A stretch of 64,000 nt of DNA from Thalassospira lucentensis MCCC 1A00383 = DSM 14000 (GTDB taxonomy: Bacteria; Pseudomonadota; Alphaproteobacteria; Rhodospirillales; Thalassospiraceae), in NCBI RefSeq assembly GCF_000421265.1, contig NZ_ATWN01000004.1, positions 362,837 to 426,836 on the forward strand, in the 5' to 3' direction. A program made the position numbers and the translations under genes. A model generated the notes under the pieces. It had not been told where the DNA came from. It made no database searches and was given only the letters and a program-made list of their open reading frames with translations. Shown here piece after piece: positions 1-9,589 of this stretch. Every line of letters begins with the position of its first letter. Positions within the stretch are counted from its first letter, which is position 1.

Positions 1-500
1 CGGTATTTGCCGGGATGCTGGTGGCGGCAGAAAGCCTGATGTTGGTGCCTGCTGTTACGTCCATGATCGCTGGTGGACTTGTTGGTGATGTGCTGCGCTT
101 TGGCCTCGCGCGACGGTATGGCGATGCGATTGTCCGCAAGCTGCCAACTGCCTTGTCGGACTGGATGGGCAAGACCCTTCGGCTGTTTGAGCATTATGGT
201 GTGGCCTATATCCTGCTCTGTCGCTATCCGCATGGGGTGCGATCCTTTGGCGTGTTTCCGGTCGGCATGAGTTCGATGTCGTTTATCCGCTTCCTGCCAC
301 TCAGTATCGCATCAGTTCTGCTTTGGGTCGGGCTGTTTTACGGATTGGGTCACGGCCTGGGGGCCGGGATGTCCGAACTGGTTGAGCAAAACTTGGCCAT
401 GCTCAGCCCCGCCTTGCTGATTGTGTTTCTTGTGTTGGGTTGGTTTGCCCTGCGCCGGATTGATCGGCTTGAGGCACAGGCCGAGCGCGCCATCAAATAG
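1..500 (+). CDS. DedA/VTT-family membrane protein, 5' end outside window
   Basis: This is the C-terminal ~165 residues of an integral membrane protein. The frame is open to the left edge (V-F-A-G before the first Met at 15), so the start lies outside. The visible part has the DedA/SNARE-associated (VTT domain) layout: a glycine-rich entry segment (IAGGLVGDVLRFGLARRYG), a middle stretch with FEHYGVAYILLCRYPHGVRS, which matches the family's G-x-x-x-x-x-x-R-F/Y-x-P-G-x-R pattern, then hydrophobic helices and a short charged tail. DedA proteins are linked to lipid scrambling and envelope homeostasis; the substrate here is unknown. A strong hairpin follows 11 bases after the stop. Confidence 0.75.
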   Translation, partial: VFAGMLVAAESLMLVPAVTSMIAGGLVGDVLRFGLARRYGDAIVRKLPTALSDWMGKTLRLFEHYGVAYILLCRYPHGVRSFGVFPVGMSSMSFIRFLPLSIASVLLWVGLFYGLGHGLGAGMSELVEQNLAMLSPALLIVFLVLGWFALRRIDRLEAQAERAIK

Positions 501-511
501 ATAAAAGAAAG

Positions 512-545
512 CGGCAGCATCGAAATCGAATGCTGCCGTTTGTCT
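512..545 (+). terminator. Intrinsic terminator after the DedA gene
   Basis: Perfect 9-bp stem CGGCAGCAT/ATGCTGCCG around a 9-base loop, followed by a T-rich stretch (TTTGTCTATTTTT). It lies between the convergent DedA gene and the U32 gene and may serve both. Confidence 0.75.
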
Positions 546-565
546 ATTTTTGATCGAGGGGTTGT

Positions 566-2212
566 TTACTCAGCAGCAATCGTTTTGCCGTCTTTTTCAA
601 GCATCTCGCCCTGTTTGCGTTTGGCAAGGATTTCACGCGCCTTGGCGTAGCTTTCATCGTGCCAGAAGATCAGGCAGCCATTGCAGCCGCGGCCACAGCA
701 CCCCTTTGTGCCAACACGCGGGGTGCGGAAGGAGCGTTCCTTTTGGCGGTCATCAAGGGCGGTCTGAAGCGCATCACGCTTGGCGTCATAGCGCTCTTCG
801 TTGCCCTTGCCCATTTCGATCTTGTGACCTTCCTGATCAAGTTTCATGCGCTGCCATTCGTCTTCGGTCAGCGCCTTTTCCTTGCGGATGATGGTCATCG
901 GCGGGAAGGCGGTGCGCAGATATTCGCGGTCTTCAAGTTCCATCAAATCAAATGGAATGCGCACCAGCGGCTTATTGCCGGCATGCACGGCTTCGCCGAC
1001 CTTGCCGGTTTTGGCATCGATGAATTCATACATGCGGATGAAAACGGTTTTACGCCCGCGTGGGGGGACGATTTCAATCACGTCACCAGCCAGCATGCGA
1101 TTCTTGACCGACATGATAAAGGCGTCGTCTTCGACGGCTTCTATCTGCCCGGCAAATTCCCAGTCCGACACATTGCCCGATGTGTCATAGCCGTGCGCAT
1201 AGTTGGTCAGACGGCCATCGTGGAAGGCCAGGGTGTAGCCCCGGTTCGGGACGGTCGACAGTTCCTTCATATAGGTTTCAGCCGACCAGTTTTCCGGATC
1301 TTCGTACCAGTCATCAATTGCCATGCGGTATGCACGCGCGACCAAACCCGCGTAATAGGCACTTTTGCCACGGCCTTCGACCTTGAGGCTATCGACCCCG
1401 ATTTTAAGGTAGTCTTCGAGTTTCGGCATGATGCAAAGATCGCGGGAATTAAGGATGTAAGACCCGCGCTCGTCTTCCTGAATTTCCATCAGCTCGCCCG
1501 GACGCATTTCTTCTTCGAGGAAGAAATCAAACATCTCAAGGTTTTCTTCCGTTAGGTTGAGTTCCTTAACCGTGCCGTCCTTAAGCTTCATGTGGACTTT
1601 GTATTTCCAGCGGCATGAATTGGCACATGCGCCCTGATTGGCGCCGCGTTCGGACATAAAGTTCGACAGCAGGCACCGCCCGGAATAGGTCATGCACATC
1701 GAGCCATGCACAAACGCCTCGATCTTGATGTCCTGACATTTGGCACGGATTTCGGTCAGTTCCTCGTAGGAAACCTCACGGCCAAGCACAACCAGTTTGG
1801 CCCCGATGCTTTGCCAGAATTTGACCGACTGCCACGAACAGACATTGGCCTGTGTCGATACATGCAAATCAAGTTCCGGTGCATGTTCACGGACAAACAT
1901 AAACACGCCCGGATCGGCGACGATCAACCCGTCTGGTTTGACCTTGCGCACGGTATCGACATATTCCGGCAGCTTGTCGATGTCCTTGTTGTGTGAAAAC
2001 AGGTTCAGCGTCAGATAAACGCGAACGCCATGTTCATGGGCAAATCCGATGCCCTCAACCACATCTTCAAGTGACATCTGGCTTTTGACCCGCAATGACA
2101 GGTCCGGCGTGCCCATGTAAACAGCATCTGCGCCATAAAGCACAGCGACTTTCAGCTTTTCGAGCGAGCCTGCGGGCATCAGCAATTCGGAACGGTGCGA
2201 TTGATTACTCAT
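566..2212 (-). CDS. trhP: U32 family protein, TrhP/YegQ-type tRNA hydroxylation factor
   Basis: A 548-residue peptidase-U32-family protein. The N-terminus (ELLMPAGSLEKLKVAVLYGADAVYMG) is the typical U32 TIM-barrel entry. Four conserved cysteines lie near residues 173-200 in the pattern HGSMCMTYSGRC...GACANSCRW, as in YegQ/TrhP, which works with an Fe-S cluster in forming 5-hydroxyuridine at tRNA position 34. It is about 100 residues longer than E. coli TrhP; the extra C-terminus carries a cysteine-rich GCCGRGCNGC motif near residues 502-511 that could bind metal. An ATG at 2212 is preferred over the adjacent GTG at 2215. U32 proteins also include UbiU/UbiV and RlhA; the length and the cysteine block favour TrhP. 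Confidence 0.7.
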   Translation of the reverse strand: MSNQSHRSELLMPAGSLEKLKVAVLYGADAVYMGTPDLSLRVKSQMSLEDVVEGIGFAHEHGVRVYLTLNLFSHNKDIDKLPEYVDTVRKVKPDGLIVADPGVFMFVREHAPELDLHVSTQANVCSWQSVKFWQSIGAKLVVLGREVSYEELTEIRAKCQDIKIEAFVHGSMCMTYSGRCLLSNFMSERGANQGACANSCRWKYKVHMKLKDGTVKELNLTEENLEMFDFFLEEEMRPGELMEIQEDERGSYILNSRDLCIMPKLEDYLKIGVDSLKVEGRGKSAYYAGLVARAYRMAIDDWYEDPENWSAETYMKELSTVPNRGYTLAFHDGRLTNYAHGYDTSGNVSDWEFAGQIEAVEDDAFIMSVKNRMLAGDVIEIVPPRGRKTVFIRMYEFIDAKTGKVGEAVHAGNKPLVRIPFDLMELEDREYLRTAFPPMTIIRKEKALTEDEWQRMKLDQEGHKIEMGKGNEERYDAKRDALQTALDDRQKERSFRTPRVGTKGCCGRGCNGCLIFWHDESYAKAREILAKRKQGEMLEKDGKTIAAE

Positions 2213-2437
2213 CACGTGCGGGTCTTTTCTATTGATCGTCTGCGGGAAATCTCTGTGCCTGATCTCTTATCAGGCGTCTCTCATCAAGTGGGGCGCTTCA
2301 TATCACGAAGCCCCATTCTTGCCGATTAAAATCGCATATTTGCGTGCATTTGCATAGGGAGCCTGCGTGATCAGCAGCCATGACGCCGACGCAGGGCGGT
2401 TTGCGGCGTGGCGCATAAAGCCCAAAGTAGAACGCAA

Positions 2438-2466
2438 AGCACCCCCGCAGAATGTGCGGGGGTGCT
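2438..2466 (-). terminator. Hairpin terminator after agcS
   Basis: 12-bp GC-rich stem AGCACCCCCGCA/TGCGGGGGTGCT with a 5-base loop, 30 bases downstream of the symporter stop codon. On the minus strand it is followed by TTTGCGTT, a short imperfect T-run. Confidence 0.65.
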
Positions 2467-2495
2467 ACGCATTGGTTCATATCGCAAGAAGGTGT

Positions 2496-4016
2496 CTATT
2501 TGACCTTCTTGATTTCGCCGCGTTCAATCTTGTCCCAATATTGAGTGACCTCGCCGCGCACCACCGACATCAGGAAGTACAGACCAATGATGTTGGGAAT
2601 GGCCATGGCAAAGATCATGGAGTCTGAGAAATCAATCACCGGACCAAGGCTCATGGATGCCCCGACGATGACACACAAGCAGAAGAACAGCTTGAAAACG
2701 ATCTCTTTGCCTTTGCCTTCACCGACCAGATAGGTCCAGCCCTTAAGCCCGTAATAGGACCATGACAGCATGGTTGAAAAGGCAAACAGCACAACCGCCA
2801 GTGCCAGGATCAGCGGGAACCATGTAAAGGCCGATGCAAATGCAGCCGATGTCAGCTCAACCCCGGTCAGACCGGAATTAAGTTCACCACTGATGGTAAT
2901 CACAAGGGCGGTCATGGTGCAGATCACCACCGTATCAATGAACGGTTCAAGCAGGGCAACATAGCCCTCGGTGATGGGTTCCTTGGTGCGCACGGCCGCG
3001 TGGGCAATGGCAGCAGAACCAATGCCCGCTTCGTTGGAGAATGCGGCACGTTTAAAGCCCTGGATCAGCGCGCCAACAACGCCACCGGCAACCCCGGCAC
3101 CGGTAAAGGCCCCGACGAAGATCTGCGCAAAGGCATCGCCGACCATGCCGATGTTGCTGATGATAATGATCATACCTGCAGTGACATAAATCACGGCCAT
3201 CAACGGCACGATTTTTTCCGTGACTTTGGCGATGGATTTAATGCCGCCAATAATGACAACGCCAACAATGATTGCCATGACAAGACCAAACAACCAGCCC
3301 GATCCGGCCAGGAAGCTGTTTTCGCCCCCGGTGACATTGACAACCTGCTGAAACGCCTGATTGGCCTGGAACATGTTGCCGCCGCCAATCGCACCGCCGA
3401 TACAGCACACCGAAAACAGAATGGCCAATACCTTGCCAAGTCCCGGTCTGCCCTGCTCGGCCAGCCCCTTGGACAGGTAATACATCGGACCACCCGACAC
3501 CCGTCCATCGGGGTATTCGTTACGGTATTTCACGCCCAGCGTACATTCGGTGAATTTGGATGCCATGCCCAACAACCCGGCAAGGATCATCCAGAATGTC
3601 GCCCCCGGACCGCCAATGGAAACGGCGACGGCCACACCTGCGATATTGCCAAGGCCAACCGTGCCCGAAAGGGCGGTGGCAAGGGCCTGAAAGTGCGAGA
3701 CTTCACCTGCGTCTTCAGGGTGGGAATAGTCCCCCTTGACCAGTGATATAGCGTGGCCGAATTTGCGGAACTGCACAAACCCGAAATACAGGGTGAATAT
3801 GGTGGCCGCAATCACCAGCCACCCGACAATCAGCGGAAAGGCGGTGCCGGCAACCGGAATCGAATAAAATATGGTCCCGGCGATCACATTTGAAATGGGG
3901 GCGATGGCTTGGTTGATTTGTTCGTCGAAACTGGCTTCCTGCGCGGCGGCGACATGTGGCAGAAGGGCCGACATCAGTGCAACGGCGGTTGCCGTGGCTG
4001 TCTTTTTCCAAAACAT
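2496..4016 (-). CDS. AgcS-family Na+:amino-acid (alanine/glycine) symporter
   Basis: A 506-residue secondary transporter of the alanine/glycine:cation symporter family (TC 2.A.25), which imports small neutral amino acids with Na+. Family blocks seen: [17 protein letters not shown] near residue 115 and GPGATFW soon after, [10 protein letters not shown] near 180, and [16 protein letters not shown] near 335. About eleven hydrophobic helices are visible. Residues 1-25 look like a cleavable signal ending AAAQ, which some members carry. The start at 4016 has the ribosome site CCGGAG eight bases upstream. It lies 37 bases after the usp gene on the same strand, so the two are probably co-transcribed. 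Confidence 0.88.
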   Translation of the reverse strand: MFWKKTATATAVALMSALLPHVAAAQEASFDEQINQAIAPISNVIAGTIFYSIPVAGTAFPLIVGWLVIAATIFTLYFGFVQFRKFGHAISLVKGDYSHPEDAGEVSHFQALATALSGTVGLGNIAGVAVAVSIGGPGATFWMILAGLLGMASKFTECTLGVKYRNEYPDGRVSGGPMYYLSKGLAEQGRPGLGKVLAILFSVCCIGGAIGGGNMFQANQAFQQVVNVTGGENSFLAGSGWLFGLVMAIIVGVVIIGGIKSIAKVTEKIVPLMAVIYVTAGMIIIISNIGMVGDAFAQIFVGAFTGAGVAGGVVGALIQGFKRAAFSNEAGIGSAAIAHAAVRTKEPITEGYVALLEPFIDTVVICTMTALVITISGELNSGLTGVELTSAAFASAFTWFPLILALAVVLFAFSTMLSWSYYGLKGWTYLVGEGKGKEIVFKLFFCLCVIVGASMSLGPVIDFSDSMIFAMAIPNIIGLYFLMSVVRGEVTQYWDKIERGEIKKVK

Positions 4017-4053
4017 TAAGTTTCTCCGGTTTATCTTTTTTGGTGTGATTGCC

Positions 4054-4488
4054 TTACGGAACGACCGTGACCGGAACAGGCGATGCCTGCACCAGTGTCA
4101 GGGGCAAACTGCCCAGTAACCGCGCACCCAGCGCGGAACCGCCTTTACGACCAAGAATGATCTGCGATGCGTTTTTTTCCTTGGCAATCGCACAGATCAG
4201 CTCGCCGGAATGGCCGTATCGGACTTCCGAAGTCACCGGAACTTTTAGTTTGGCAAGAGCATCGAGCGCGGGCTTGAGTGTTTCCTCTGCGCGCGACAAT
4301 TCTTCTGTACGGCGTTGATGCCGTTCTTCCAGTTCCTTTGTTGAAAGGAAGCTGTAGGGGGACCACTCAAGAACAAAAACCAGATGAACGGCACAGCCTA
4401 CGGCTGCTGCGCGTTGACCGGCAAATTCTGCGGCACGTTGTGCTGCATCAGTTCCGTCGTAGCCTACGAGTATCGGCTGGTCGGTCAT
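4054..4488 (-). CDS. Universal stress protein (UspA family)
   Basis: A 144-residue single-domain Usp protein, soluble and probably nucleotide-binding. It opens with [15 protein letters not shown] (strand 1 and the conserved Asp) and ends with [34 protein letters not shown], which fits the G-2x-G-9x-G-(S/T) ATP-binding pattern. The ATG at 4488 is preferred to a start 60 bases further upstream because AGGAGA sits five bases before it and the domain begins at once. It is upstream of, and probably in one operon with, the Na+/amino-acid symporter, a common pairing of Usp proteins with transporters. Confidence 0.85.
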   Translation of the reverse strand: MTDQPILVGYDGTDAAQRAAEFAGQRAAAVGCAVHLVFVLEWSPYSFLSTKELEERHQRRTEELSRAEETLKPALDALAKLKVPVTSEVRYGHSGELICAIAKEKNASQIILGRKGGSALGARLLGSLPLTLVQASPVPVTVVP

Positions 4489-4745
4489 GTGCTTCTCCTG
4501 ATCAGAGACGAATTTGTCAGGTAGATTCTCCCACGGCACGCAATGCAAAAATGGTTCTTTTGCACCTTGTCGCGATGGTCAATGACGGCAGGACGACGGT
4601 TTCCCCGATATGCATTCCCCCACCGCCAGTTGAGGCGACACAAAACAAAGGATACATAAAAATGAAATAATTTCGCTAAAAAGTTGATTTAAGGGTATTT
4701 CGTATGTGTCTAGGATTGGGTTTTTCGGGGCCAAAACAAAATAAA

Positions 4746-4770
4746 ACGCGCCGAAATGAACTCGGCGCGT
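4746..4770 (-). terminator. Intrinsic terminator of the carbamoylase operon
   Basis: Perfect 9-bp stem ACGCGCCGA/TCGGCGCGT with a 7-base loop. On the minus strand it is followed by TTTATTTTGTTTTGG. It lies about 70 bases past the stop of the hydrolase gene. The rest of the gap 4489-4837 holds no gene that I can support and presumably includes the usp promoter. Confidence 0.8.
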
Positions 4771-4837
4771 CGTAAAATACTGTCTGTTTATCGAAAAAGA
4801 GTGAGAAGAACCGGATGCGTTAGATCGATGACTTGGC

Positions 4838-6067
4838 CTATAGACCCTTCATCGGGCCAACCATTTGCAGGAAATCGATCAATACGGCTGCTGCGACATC
4901 GGCATCCTCGGGCGTGATGGCCTCCTCAGGATGATGGCTGAGCCCGTCGCGGCAGCGGACAAACAGCATGCCGATGTCACACAGATCATGCATCGCCAGT
5001 CCATCATGGCCCGCCCCGCTAAACAGGCGGTGGGGGGTGATACCCTGTTCGCCAATGGCCTGACCCAATCCATTCATGATCCAGTCGGCACATTTAACAC
5101 CTTCTGCCTCATAGGTTTGATCCGCCGATATTTCGACCCGGCGGTTGCGCGCAATATTGGGCAGGGCCGAAAGGATCTGTCCCCGGCCATTGACCCGCAC
5201 GATACGTTCGGGCGCGCGCAGCTCAATCGTCAGGTCAACATGATCGGGAATGACATTAACGGCATTGGGCGTGACGTCGATTTTACCCACCACGCCGACC
5301 ATCCTCTCGGTGGCCGAGCAAATGGCTTCGACCTGATGAATAACGTCGGCGGCGGCAACCAATGCGTCATGGCGGTCCGCCATCGGGGTGGTTCCGGCAT
5401 GGCTTGCCTTGCCTTGAATGCGAATGCGATGACGTTCAATCCCGGTCAGGGCGGTGACCACGCCAACCGGCAGGTCGATTTTTTCAAGAACCGGCCCCTG
5501 TTCGATATGGACTTCGACAAAGCCCAGTACATTCTTGCGGTCCCGCTTAAGGGTGGGGATGTCATCGGGATTGCAGCCAAAAGTCTTAAGCGCGTCGGCG
5601 ACGGTGATGTCCTGATCATCGGTGGCATCGAGTGCCTTGGGATCGAACGTCCCGGCAAGGGCGCGTGACCCAACAAGGGTGGATTGAAAACGCGTGCCTT
5701 CTTCATCGCCAAAGGCAACAACTTCGATGCCAAACGGCAATTCAACGCCAGTTTTCAAAAGGTGCTCAATCACCGCAATCGGCAGGGCAACACCGAGCAT
5801 TCCATCATATTTCCCGCCTGACACGACCGTGTCCTGATGCGATCCAAGGATCAGGGTTGGGGCACCATAAAGGGCCTTGGCATCGCGGCCAACGATATTG
5901 CCTGCCGCGTCAATTTCACTGGTTAGGCCGGCTTTGGTCATCCAGTCGCGGATCAACGGGGTTACCGCGCGGTGTTCGTCACTTAGAAACAGGCGGGTCA
6001 CACCGGGGCCGGGTTGGCTGTGGCGGGCGGCGTCTTCGAGGCGGTCAAAGATCAGTTGGCCAAGCAT
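4838..6067 (-). CDS. M20-family Zn-dependent hydrolase, allantoate amidohydrolase/N-carbamoyl-amino-acid hydrolase type
   Basis: A 409-residue amidohydrolase of the hydantoinase/carbamoylase (M20, AllC/HyuC) group, which removes a carbamoyl or ureido group from N-carbamoyl amino acids or allantoate in the cytoplasm. Metal-site motifs are intact: GSHQDTVVSGGKYDG near residues 75-89, GDEEGTRF near 120-127, VEVHIEQGP near 190, HAGTTPMADRHDA near 225, and FSGAGHDGLAMHDL near 350. The ATG at 6067 is chosen, with AAGG ten bases upstream; the longer frame would run back into the preceding DUF1028 gene. Only 13 bases separate the two, so they form an operon, divergent from the Dpp-type transporter. 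The exact substrate cannot be read from sequence. Confidence 0.8.
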   Translation of the reverse strand: MLGQLIFDRLEDAARHSQPGPGVTRLFLSDEHRAVTPLIRDWMTKAGLTSEIDAAGNIVGRDAKALYGAPTLILGSHQDTVVSGGKYDGMLGVALPIAVIEHLLKTGVELPFGIEVVAFGDEEGTRFQSTLVGSRALAGTFDPKALDATDDQDITVADALKTFGCNPDDIPTLKRDRKNVLGFVEVHIEQGPVLEKIDLPVGVVTALTGIERHRIRIQGKASHAGTTPMADRHDALVAAADVIHQVEAICSATERMVGVVGKIDVTPNAVNVIPDHVDLTIELRAPERIVRVNGRGQILSALPNIARNRRVEISADQTYEAEGVKCADWIMNGLGQAIGEQGITPHRLFSGAGHDGLAMHDLCDIGMLFVRCRDGLSHHPEEAITPEDADVAAAVLIDFLQMVGPMKGL

Positions 6068-6080
6068 GATGATTGGAACC

Positions 6081-6746
6081 TTAGTACTGGTGGGGCGTGT
6101 CAGGGGTCGGCAGTCGGTCAAAAAAGCTACGATATTCAGGATCGCGGGTCATGTTGTAAAGGCGCTGTAATTCCGCGATTGGATCGGCATGATCATCGAC
6201 GCGCAGATCAAGCGGCAAGGCATTTGGATAGACGACCTTGATCATCGCCGATGTTGTGCCGCGCACATCCCCGCCAGCATCAAACCCGGCAACAAGGGAT
6301 TCCAGCAGGCAAAGATCAAACCGTTGCGATGTTTGCGCCATGGCATGAAAACGGTCGCGCATCACATTTGGCACATTGGCATGGGCCAGCATATTACCGC
6401 CCAGTACAAGGTCGCGTTCAACAAAATGGGTGGTTTCAGGGCGGTTTTTATCGCCGGTCCAGGCGGCGGTTTCACCATTGCCATCAAGCACCAGCAATTG
6501 CCGCCATTGACGACCATCATCGGCATTTGTCAGTTCATCACGCACCGAATCGGCCCGTTTACCGGATTCAAGCAAGGTTAGACCGTTAATCCCGTACCAG
6601 TAGTTGGTTGAAAACCCCTGCGTCGCAATCACGCCGATACCGGGTTTGAGATGCGGGACAAAGCCACCCACGGCCAGATTTCCCGTCGCACTGGCAATGC
6701 CCAGTGCATTGGTTTTCGGGTCTCTGGCGACGATTGTGTAAGTCAT
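6081..6746 (-). CDS. DUF1028 family protein (Ntn-hydrolase-like)
   Basis: A 221-residue protein covering the whole DUF1028 domain, an Ntn-hydrolase-like fold of unestablished activity. Typical features are the start MTYTIVARDPKTNALGIA, the GNLAVGGFVPHLKPGIGVIATQG block, and AAWTGDKN near residue 97. It is the first gene of a two-gene operon with the carbamoylase-like hydrolase, start preceded by AGGAAAC. DUF1028 genes are, to my knowledge, often found beside peptide/amide transporters and amidohydrolases, which matches here; a role in hydrolysing the imported compound is inference only. Confidence 0.85.
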   Translation of the reverse strand: MTYTIVARDPKTNALGIASATGNLAVGGFVPHLKPGIGVIATQGFSTNYWYGINGLTLLESGKRADSVRDELTNADDGRQWRQLLVLDGNGETAAWTGDKNRPETTHFVERDLVLGGNMLAHANVPNVMRDRFHAMAQTSQRFDLCLLESLVAGFDAGGDVRGTTSAMIKVVYPNALPLDLRVDDHADPIAELQRLYNMTRDPEYRSFFDRLPTPDTPHQY

Positions 6747-6789
6747 GTTTCCTGCCTGTGTCCCAGCTTAGCACGATGGCGATCTGGAA

Positions 6790-6836
6790 ATTTATTATGA
6801 TAAATAATTGCCGAATTCGAATTTATCATTATAAAT
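6790..6836. promoter_or_regulatory. Twin 16-bp palindromes in the divergent promoter region
   Basis: Two near-identical palindromic sites, ATTTATTATGATAAAT at 6790-6805 and ATTTATCATTATAAAT at 6821-6836, each with ATTTAT/ATAAAT arms. One is the inverted copy of the other (15 of 16 bases), and their centres are 31 bp apart, about three helical turns. They lie between the DUF1028 gene and the Dpp-type binding-protein gene, so a dimeric repressor could control both directions. The GntR regulator at 12585 is the obvious candidate; that link is inferred. Confidence 0.6.
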
Positions 6837-6986
6837 AGGTTTTGCAACCGTCACATCCGAGCGCATCGACAACGGGTTCGGAAAACGGGAAACGTCGTTA
6901 AAAAAAGAACACCACAAAAGCGGTGCGTTGTCGGTCGGTTCGGTTTGAGCCGGGGTAACAGGAAGGTTTCAACAAGGGAGGCTTGA

Positions 6987-8555
6987 ATGAAAAGCCTGTT
7001 TAAAGGGGCGCTGACAGCAGCCGCCCTCGCGGTTTGTGCATTCGGGTTCGGCCATGCCGAAGCCCAGACCCCACCGGGTGTTCTGGTGGTGGGTCAGATT
7101 GCCGAGCCCAAATCACTTGATCCGGCGGCTGTGACCGCCGTGAACGATTTTCGCATTCTGATGAATGTCTATGATGGTCTGGTCCGCTACAAGGACGGCA
7201 CGCTTGAAGTTGAGCCTGCCTTGGCCGAAAGCTGGACGATCTCTGATGACGGGACGGTGTATACGTTCAAGCTGCGCGATGGGGTGACATTCCATGACGG
7301 CACCCCGTTCAATGCCGAGGCGGTGAAATACAATTTCGACCGTATGCTTGACGAAAACCATCCCCAACATGACACCGGCCCGTTCCCATTGGCGTTTTTC
7401 TTTAGCGCTGTGGAAACGATTGATGTCATGGACGATCTGACGGTCAAATTTACGCTTAATGCGCCTTATGCACCGTTCCTGTCCAACCTTGCCTATCCGA
7501 CCGGCCTGATCGTTTCACCGGAAGCCGTGAAGGAATTTGGTGCGGATTACGGTCGTCATCCGGTGGGCACAGGCCCGTTCAAATTTGCCGAATGGGAAAG
7601 CAATGCCAAGGTCGTTGTCGTGCGCAATGATGACTATTGGGAAGATGCTGCCAAGCTTGAAGCGGTTGTGTTTCGTCCGATCACGGATGCCAATACCCGT
7701 GTGGCTGAACTGATGGCCGGGGGCATTGATCTTATGGTCGAAGTGCCGCCAGATAGCCTGACGCAACTGTCGGGTGACGACAATTTCAGTGTCTATGAAC
7801 AGGCCGGACCGCATCTTTGGTTCCTTATTCTGAACATGAAAGAAGGCCCGTTCAAAGACAAGAAAGTCCGTCAGGCGATCAACTATGCGATTGATAAAAA
7901 GGCATTGGTTGAAAACGTCCTGCAGGGCACTGCCGAAATTGCGACGGGGCCAACCCCGCCCGCATTTGCATGGGCCTATAATGAACAGCTTCAACCCTAT
8001 CCCCATGATGTGGAAAAGGCAAAACAGCTGATCAAGGAAGCCGGTGCCGAGGGTGCGGAAGTGACGTTCTATGTCACCGAAGGCGGTTCGGGCATGCTTG
8101 ATCCGATCCCGATGGGGGCGGCCATTCAGGCTGACCTTGCGCAGATCGGTCTGACCGTTGCAATTGAGACATACGAATGGAACACCTTCCTTGGTAAGGT
8201 GAACCCGGGTCTTGAAGGCAAGGCAGATATGGCGGAAATGGCCTGGATGACCAATGATCCAGATACCTTGCCATATCTGGCACTGCGCACAGATGCGTGG
8301 CCCGACAAGGGCGGGTTTAATTCCGGGTATTATTCCAACCCGGAAGTAGACAAGCTTCTTGAAGCTGCGCGTTCGTCCACCGATCAGGCTGAACGGGCCA
8401 AGCTGTACCGCGAAATGCAGGAAATCGTTTATGACGATGCCCCGTGGGCCTTTATCGCGAACTGGAAGCAAAACGCCGTTTCAAGCACCATGGTTGATGG
8501 TTTCAAATTGCAGCCATCCTTCTTCCTGTTGCTTGATGATGTGGTGAAGAACTGA
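6987..8555 (+). CDS. ABC transporter substrate-binding protein, peptide/Opp type (SBP_bac_5)
   Basis: A 522-residue periplasmic binding protein of the DppA/OppA class. Residues 1-26 are a Sec signal ending GHAEAQ. The SBP_bac_5 body is clear: EPKSLDPAAVTAVNDFRIL, LAESWTISDDGTVYTFKLRDGVTFHDG, then NYAIDKKALVENVLQGTAEIATGP near residue 295. It presents a peptide or peptide-like solute to the permeases encoded downstream. The start has the ribosome site AGGGAGG a few bases upstream. A strong terminator-like hairpin follows the gene, which would leave more mRNA for the binding protein than for the membrane genes. Confidence 0.9.
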   Translation: MKSLFKGALTAAALAVCAFGFGHAEAQTPPGVLVVGQIAEPKSLDPAAVTAVNDFRILMNVYDGLVRYKDGTLEVEPALAESWTISDDGTVYTFKLRDGVTFHDGTPFNAEAVKYNFDRMLDENHPQHDTGPFPLAFFFSAVETIDVMDDLTVKFTLNAPYAPFLSNLAYPTGLIVSPEAVKEFGADYGRHPVGTGPFKFAEWESNAKVVVVRNDDYWEDAAKLEAVVFRPITDANTRVAELMAGGIDLMVEVPPDSLTQLSGDDNFSVYEQAGPHLWFLILNMKEGPFKDKKVRQAINYAIDKKALVENVLQGTAEIATGPTPPAFAWAYNEQLQPYPHDVEKAKQLIKEAGAEGAEVTFYVTEGGSGMLDPIPMGAAIQADLAQIGLTVAIETYEWNTFLGKVNPGLEGKADMAEMAWMTNDPDTLPYLALRTDAWPDKGGFNSGYYSNPEVDKLLEAARSSTDQAERAKLYREMQEIVYDDAPWAFIANWKQNAVSSTMVDGFKLQPSFFLLLDDVVKN

Positions 8556-8568
8556 TCTGATCTTTGAT

Positions 8569-8606
8569 GCCGGGGCGGGCTGTTCTTGCCCCGGCGTTTT
8601 TATTTT
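8569..8606 (+). terminator. Hairpin between binding-protein and permease genes
   Basis: Perfect 8-bp stem GCCGGGGC/GCCCCGGC with an 11-base loop, followed by GTTTTTATTTT. It is a textbook intrinsic terminator inside what is otherwise one operon, so it probably acts as a partial terminator that lowers expression of the genes downstream. Confidence 0.75.
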
Positions 8607-8641
8607 CCGCATTTCCCGCACATCAACAGACGAGCCGCGCC

Positions 8642-9589
8642 ATGCACGTCTATATCCTGCGTCGATTGATCCTGATGATCCCGGTTTTACTGGGTCTGAC
8701 AGTGATTGTTTTTCTGATTATGTCGCTGATCCCCGGTGATCCGGCACTTGCGATCCTTGGATCCTATGCCACACCGGAAAATGTCGCGAAACTGCGCGCC
8801 GATCTTGGGTTGGACAAATCCATGGTCGAACAATACTGGATCTGGCTGACCAATATGGTTCAGGGCGATTTTGGGCGATCTTACAGCCTGAACCGTCCAG
8901 TTCTTGATGAAATTCTTGAACGGTTCGGCGCGACATTGATTTTAGCAGGAACCGCCCTTGTTCTATGTACGATCTTTGGTCTGTTGACCGGGGTTGTCTC
9001 GGCCGTGCGTCAATATGGCTGGGCCGACAAAACACTGACCTTTGCAGTTTTGATCGGGATTTCCATTCCAAGTTTCTGGCTTGGTCTGTTGTTGATGATG
9101 TTTTTTGCCGTTGAATTGCGGTGGCTGCCAGTTAGTGGCATGTACGCGATTTATGGCGGCGGTGATTTGCCTGATTTGATCCGGCATCTGATTTTGCCAT
9201 CGGTCACCTTGGCCGTGGTGGCGACCGGGATTATTGCCCGGTTGACACGATCCAACATGCTTGAAGTGCTACGGCAGGATTTCATCCGCACCGCACGAGC
9301 CAAGGGGTTGGACGAAAACCGGGTGATTTATCGCCATGCGTTTAAGGCCGCATTGGTCAATGTCATTCCAGTGATCGGGGTGCAGGCGGGCTTCGTTCTG
9401 GGCGGGGCGGTGTATATTGAAACCGTGTTCCAGTGGCCCGGCATTGGCCGCATGCTGGTCAATGCGATTTCAACGCGCGATATCCTGCTGGTACAGGGCG
9501 GGGTGGTTCTGGTCGCGGGCAGTTACGTTCTGTTTAACCTGTTTGCCGATGTCATCCAGCATCTGCTTGATCCAAGGGTGAAGGCATGA
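8642..9589 (+). CDS. Dpp/Opp-type ABC permease (DppB-like)
   Basis: A 315-residue inner-membrane permease with six hydrophobic segments. The N-terminus MHVYILRRLILMIPVLLGLTVIVF and the block SLIPGDPALAILG are characteristic of DppB/OppB. The EAA loop is visible near residue 215 (ARAKGLDENRVIYRHAFKAALVNVIPV). The ATG at 8642 is chosen because the family's conserved N-terminus begins there and the preceding 78 bases are occupied by the terminator hairpin. The stop overlaps the start of the next gene (ATGA), indicating translational coupling. Confidence 0.88.
   Translation: MHVYILRRLILMIPVLLGLTVIVFLIMSLIPGDPALAILGSYATPENVAKLRADLGLDKSMVEQYWIWLTNMVQGDFGRSYSLNRPVLDEILERFGATLILAGTALVLCTIFGLLTGVVSAVRQYGWADKTLTFAVLIGISIPSFWLGLLLMMFFAVELRWLPVSGMYAIYGGGDLPDLIRHLILPSVTLAVVATGIIARLTRSNMLEVLRQDFIRTARAKGLDENRVIYRHAFKAALVNVIPVIGVQAGFVLGGAVYIETVFQWPGIGRMLVNAISTRDILLVQGGVVLVAGSYVLFNLFADVIQHLLDPRVKA

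Noticed and set aside
659..1555. A ~300-codon frame opposite the U32 gene
   Set aside because: It is the antisense of a well-supported gene with many conserved motifs.
2300..2320. Hairpin-like repeat (TGGGGC...GCCCCA) before the U32 gene
   Set aside because: Imperfect, no T-run and no link to a known leader class.
7515..8471. A ~318-codon frame opposite the Dpp-type binding-protein gene
   Set aside because: Antisense of a clear SBP_bac_5 gene; long reverse frames are expected at this GC content.
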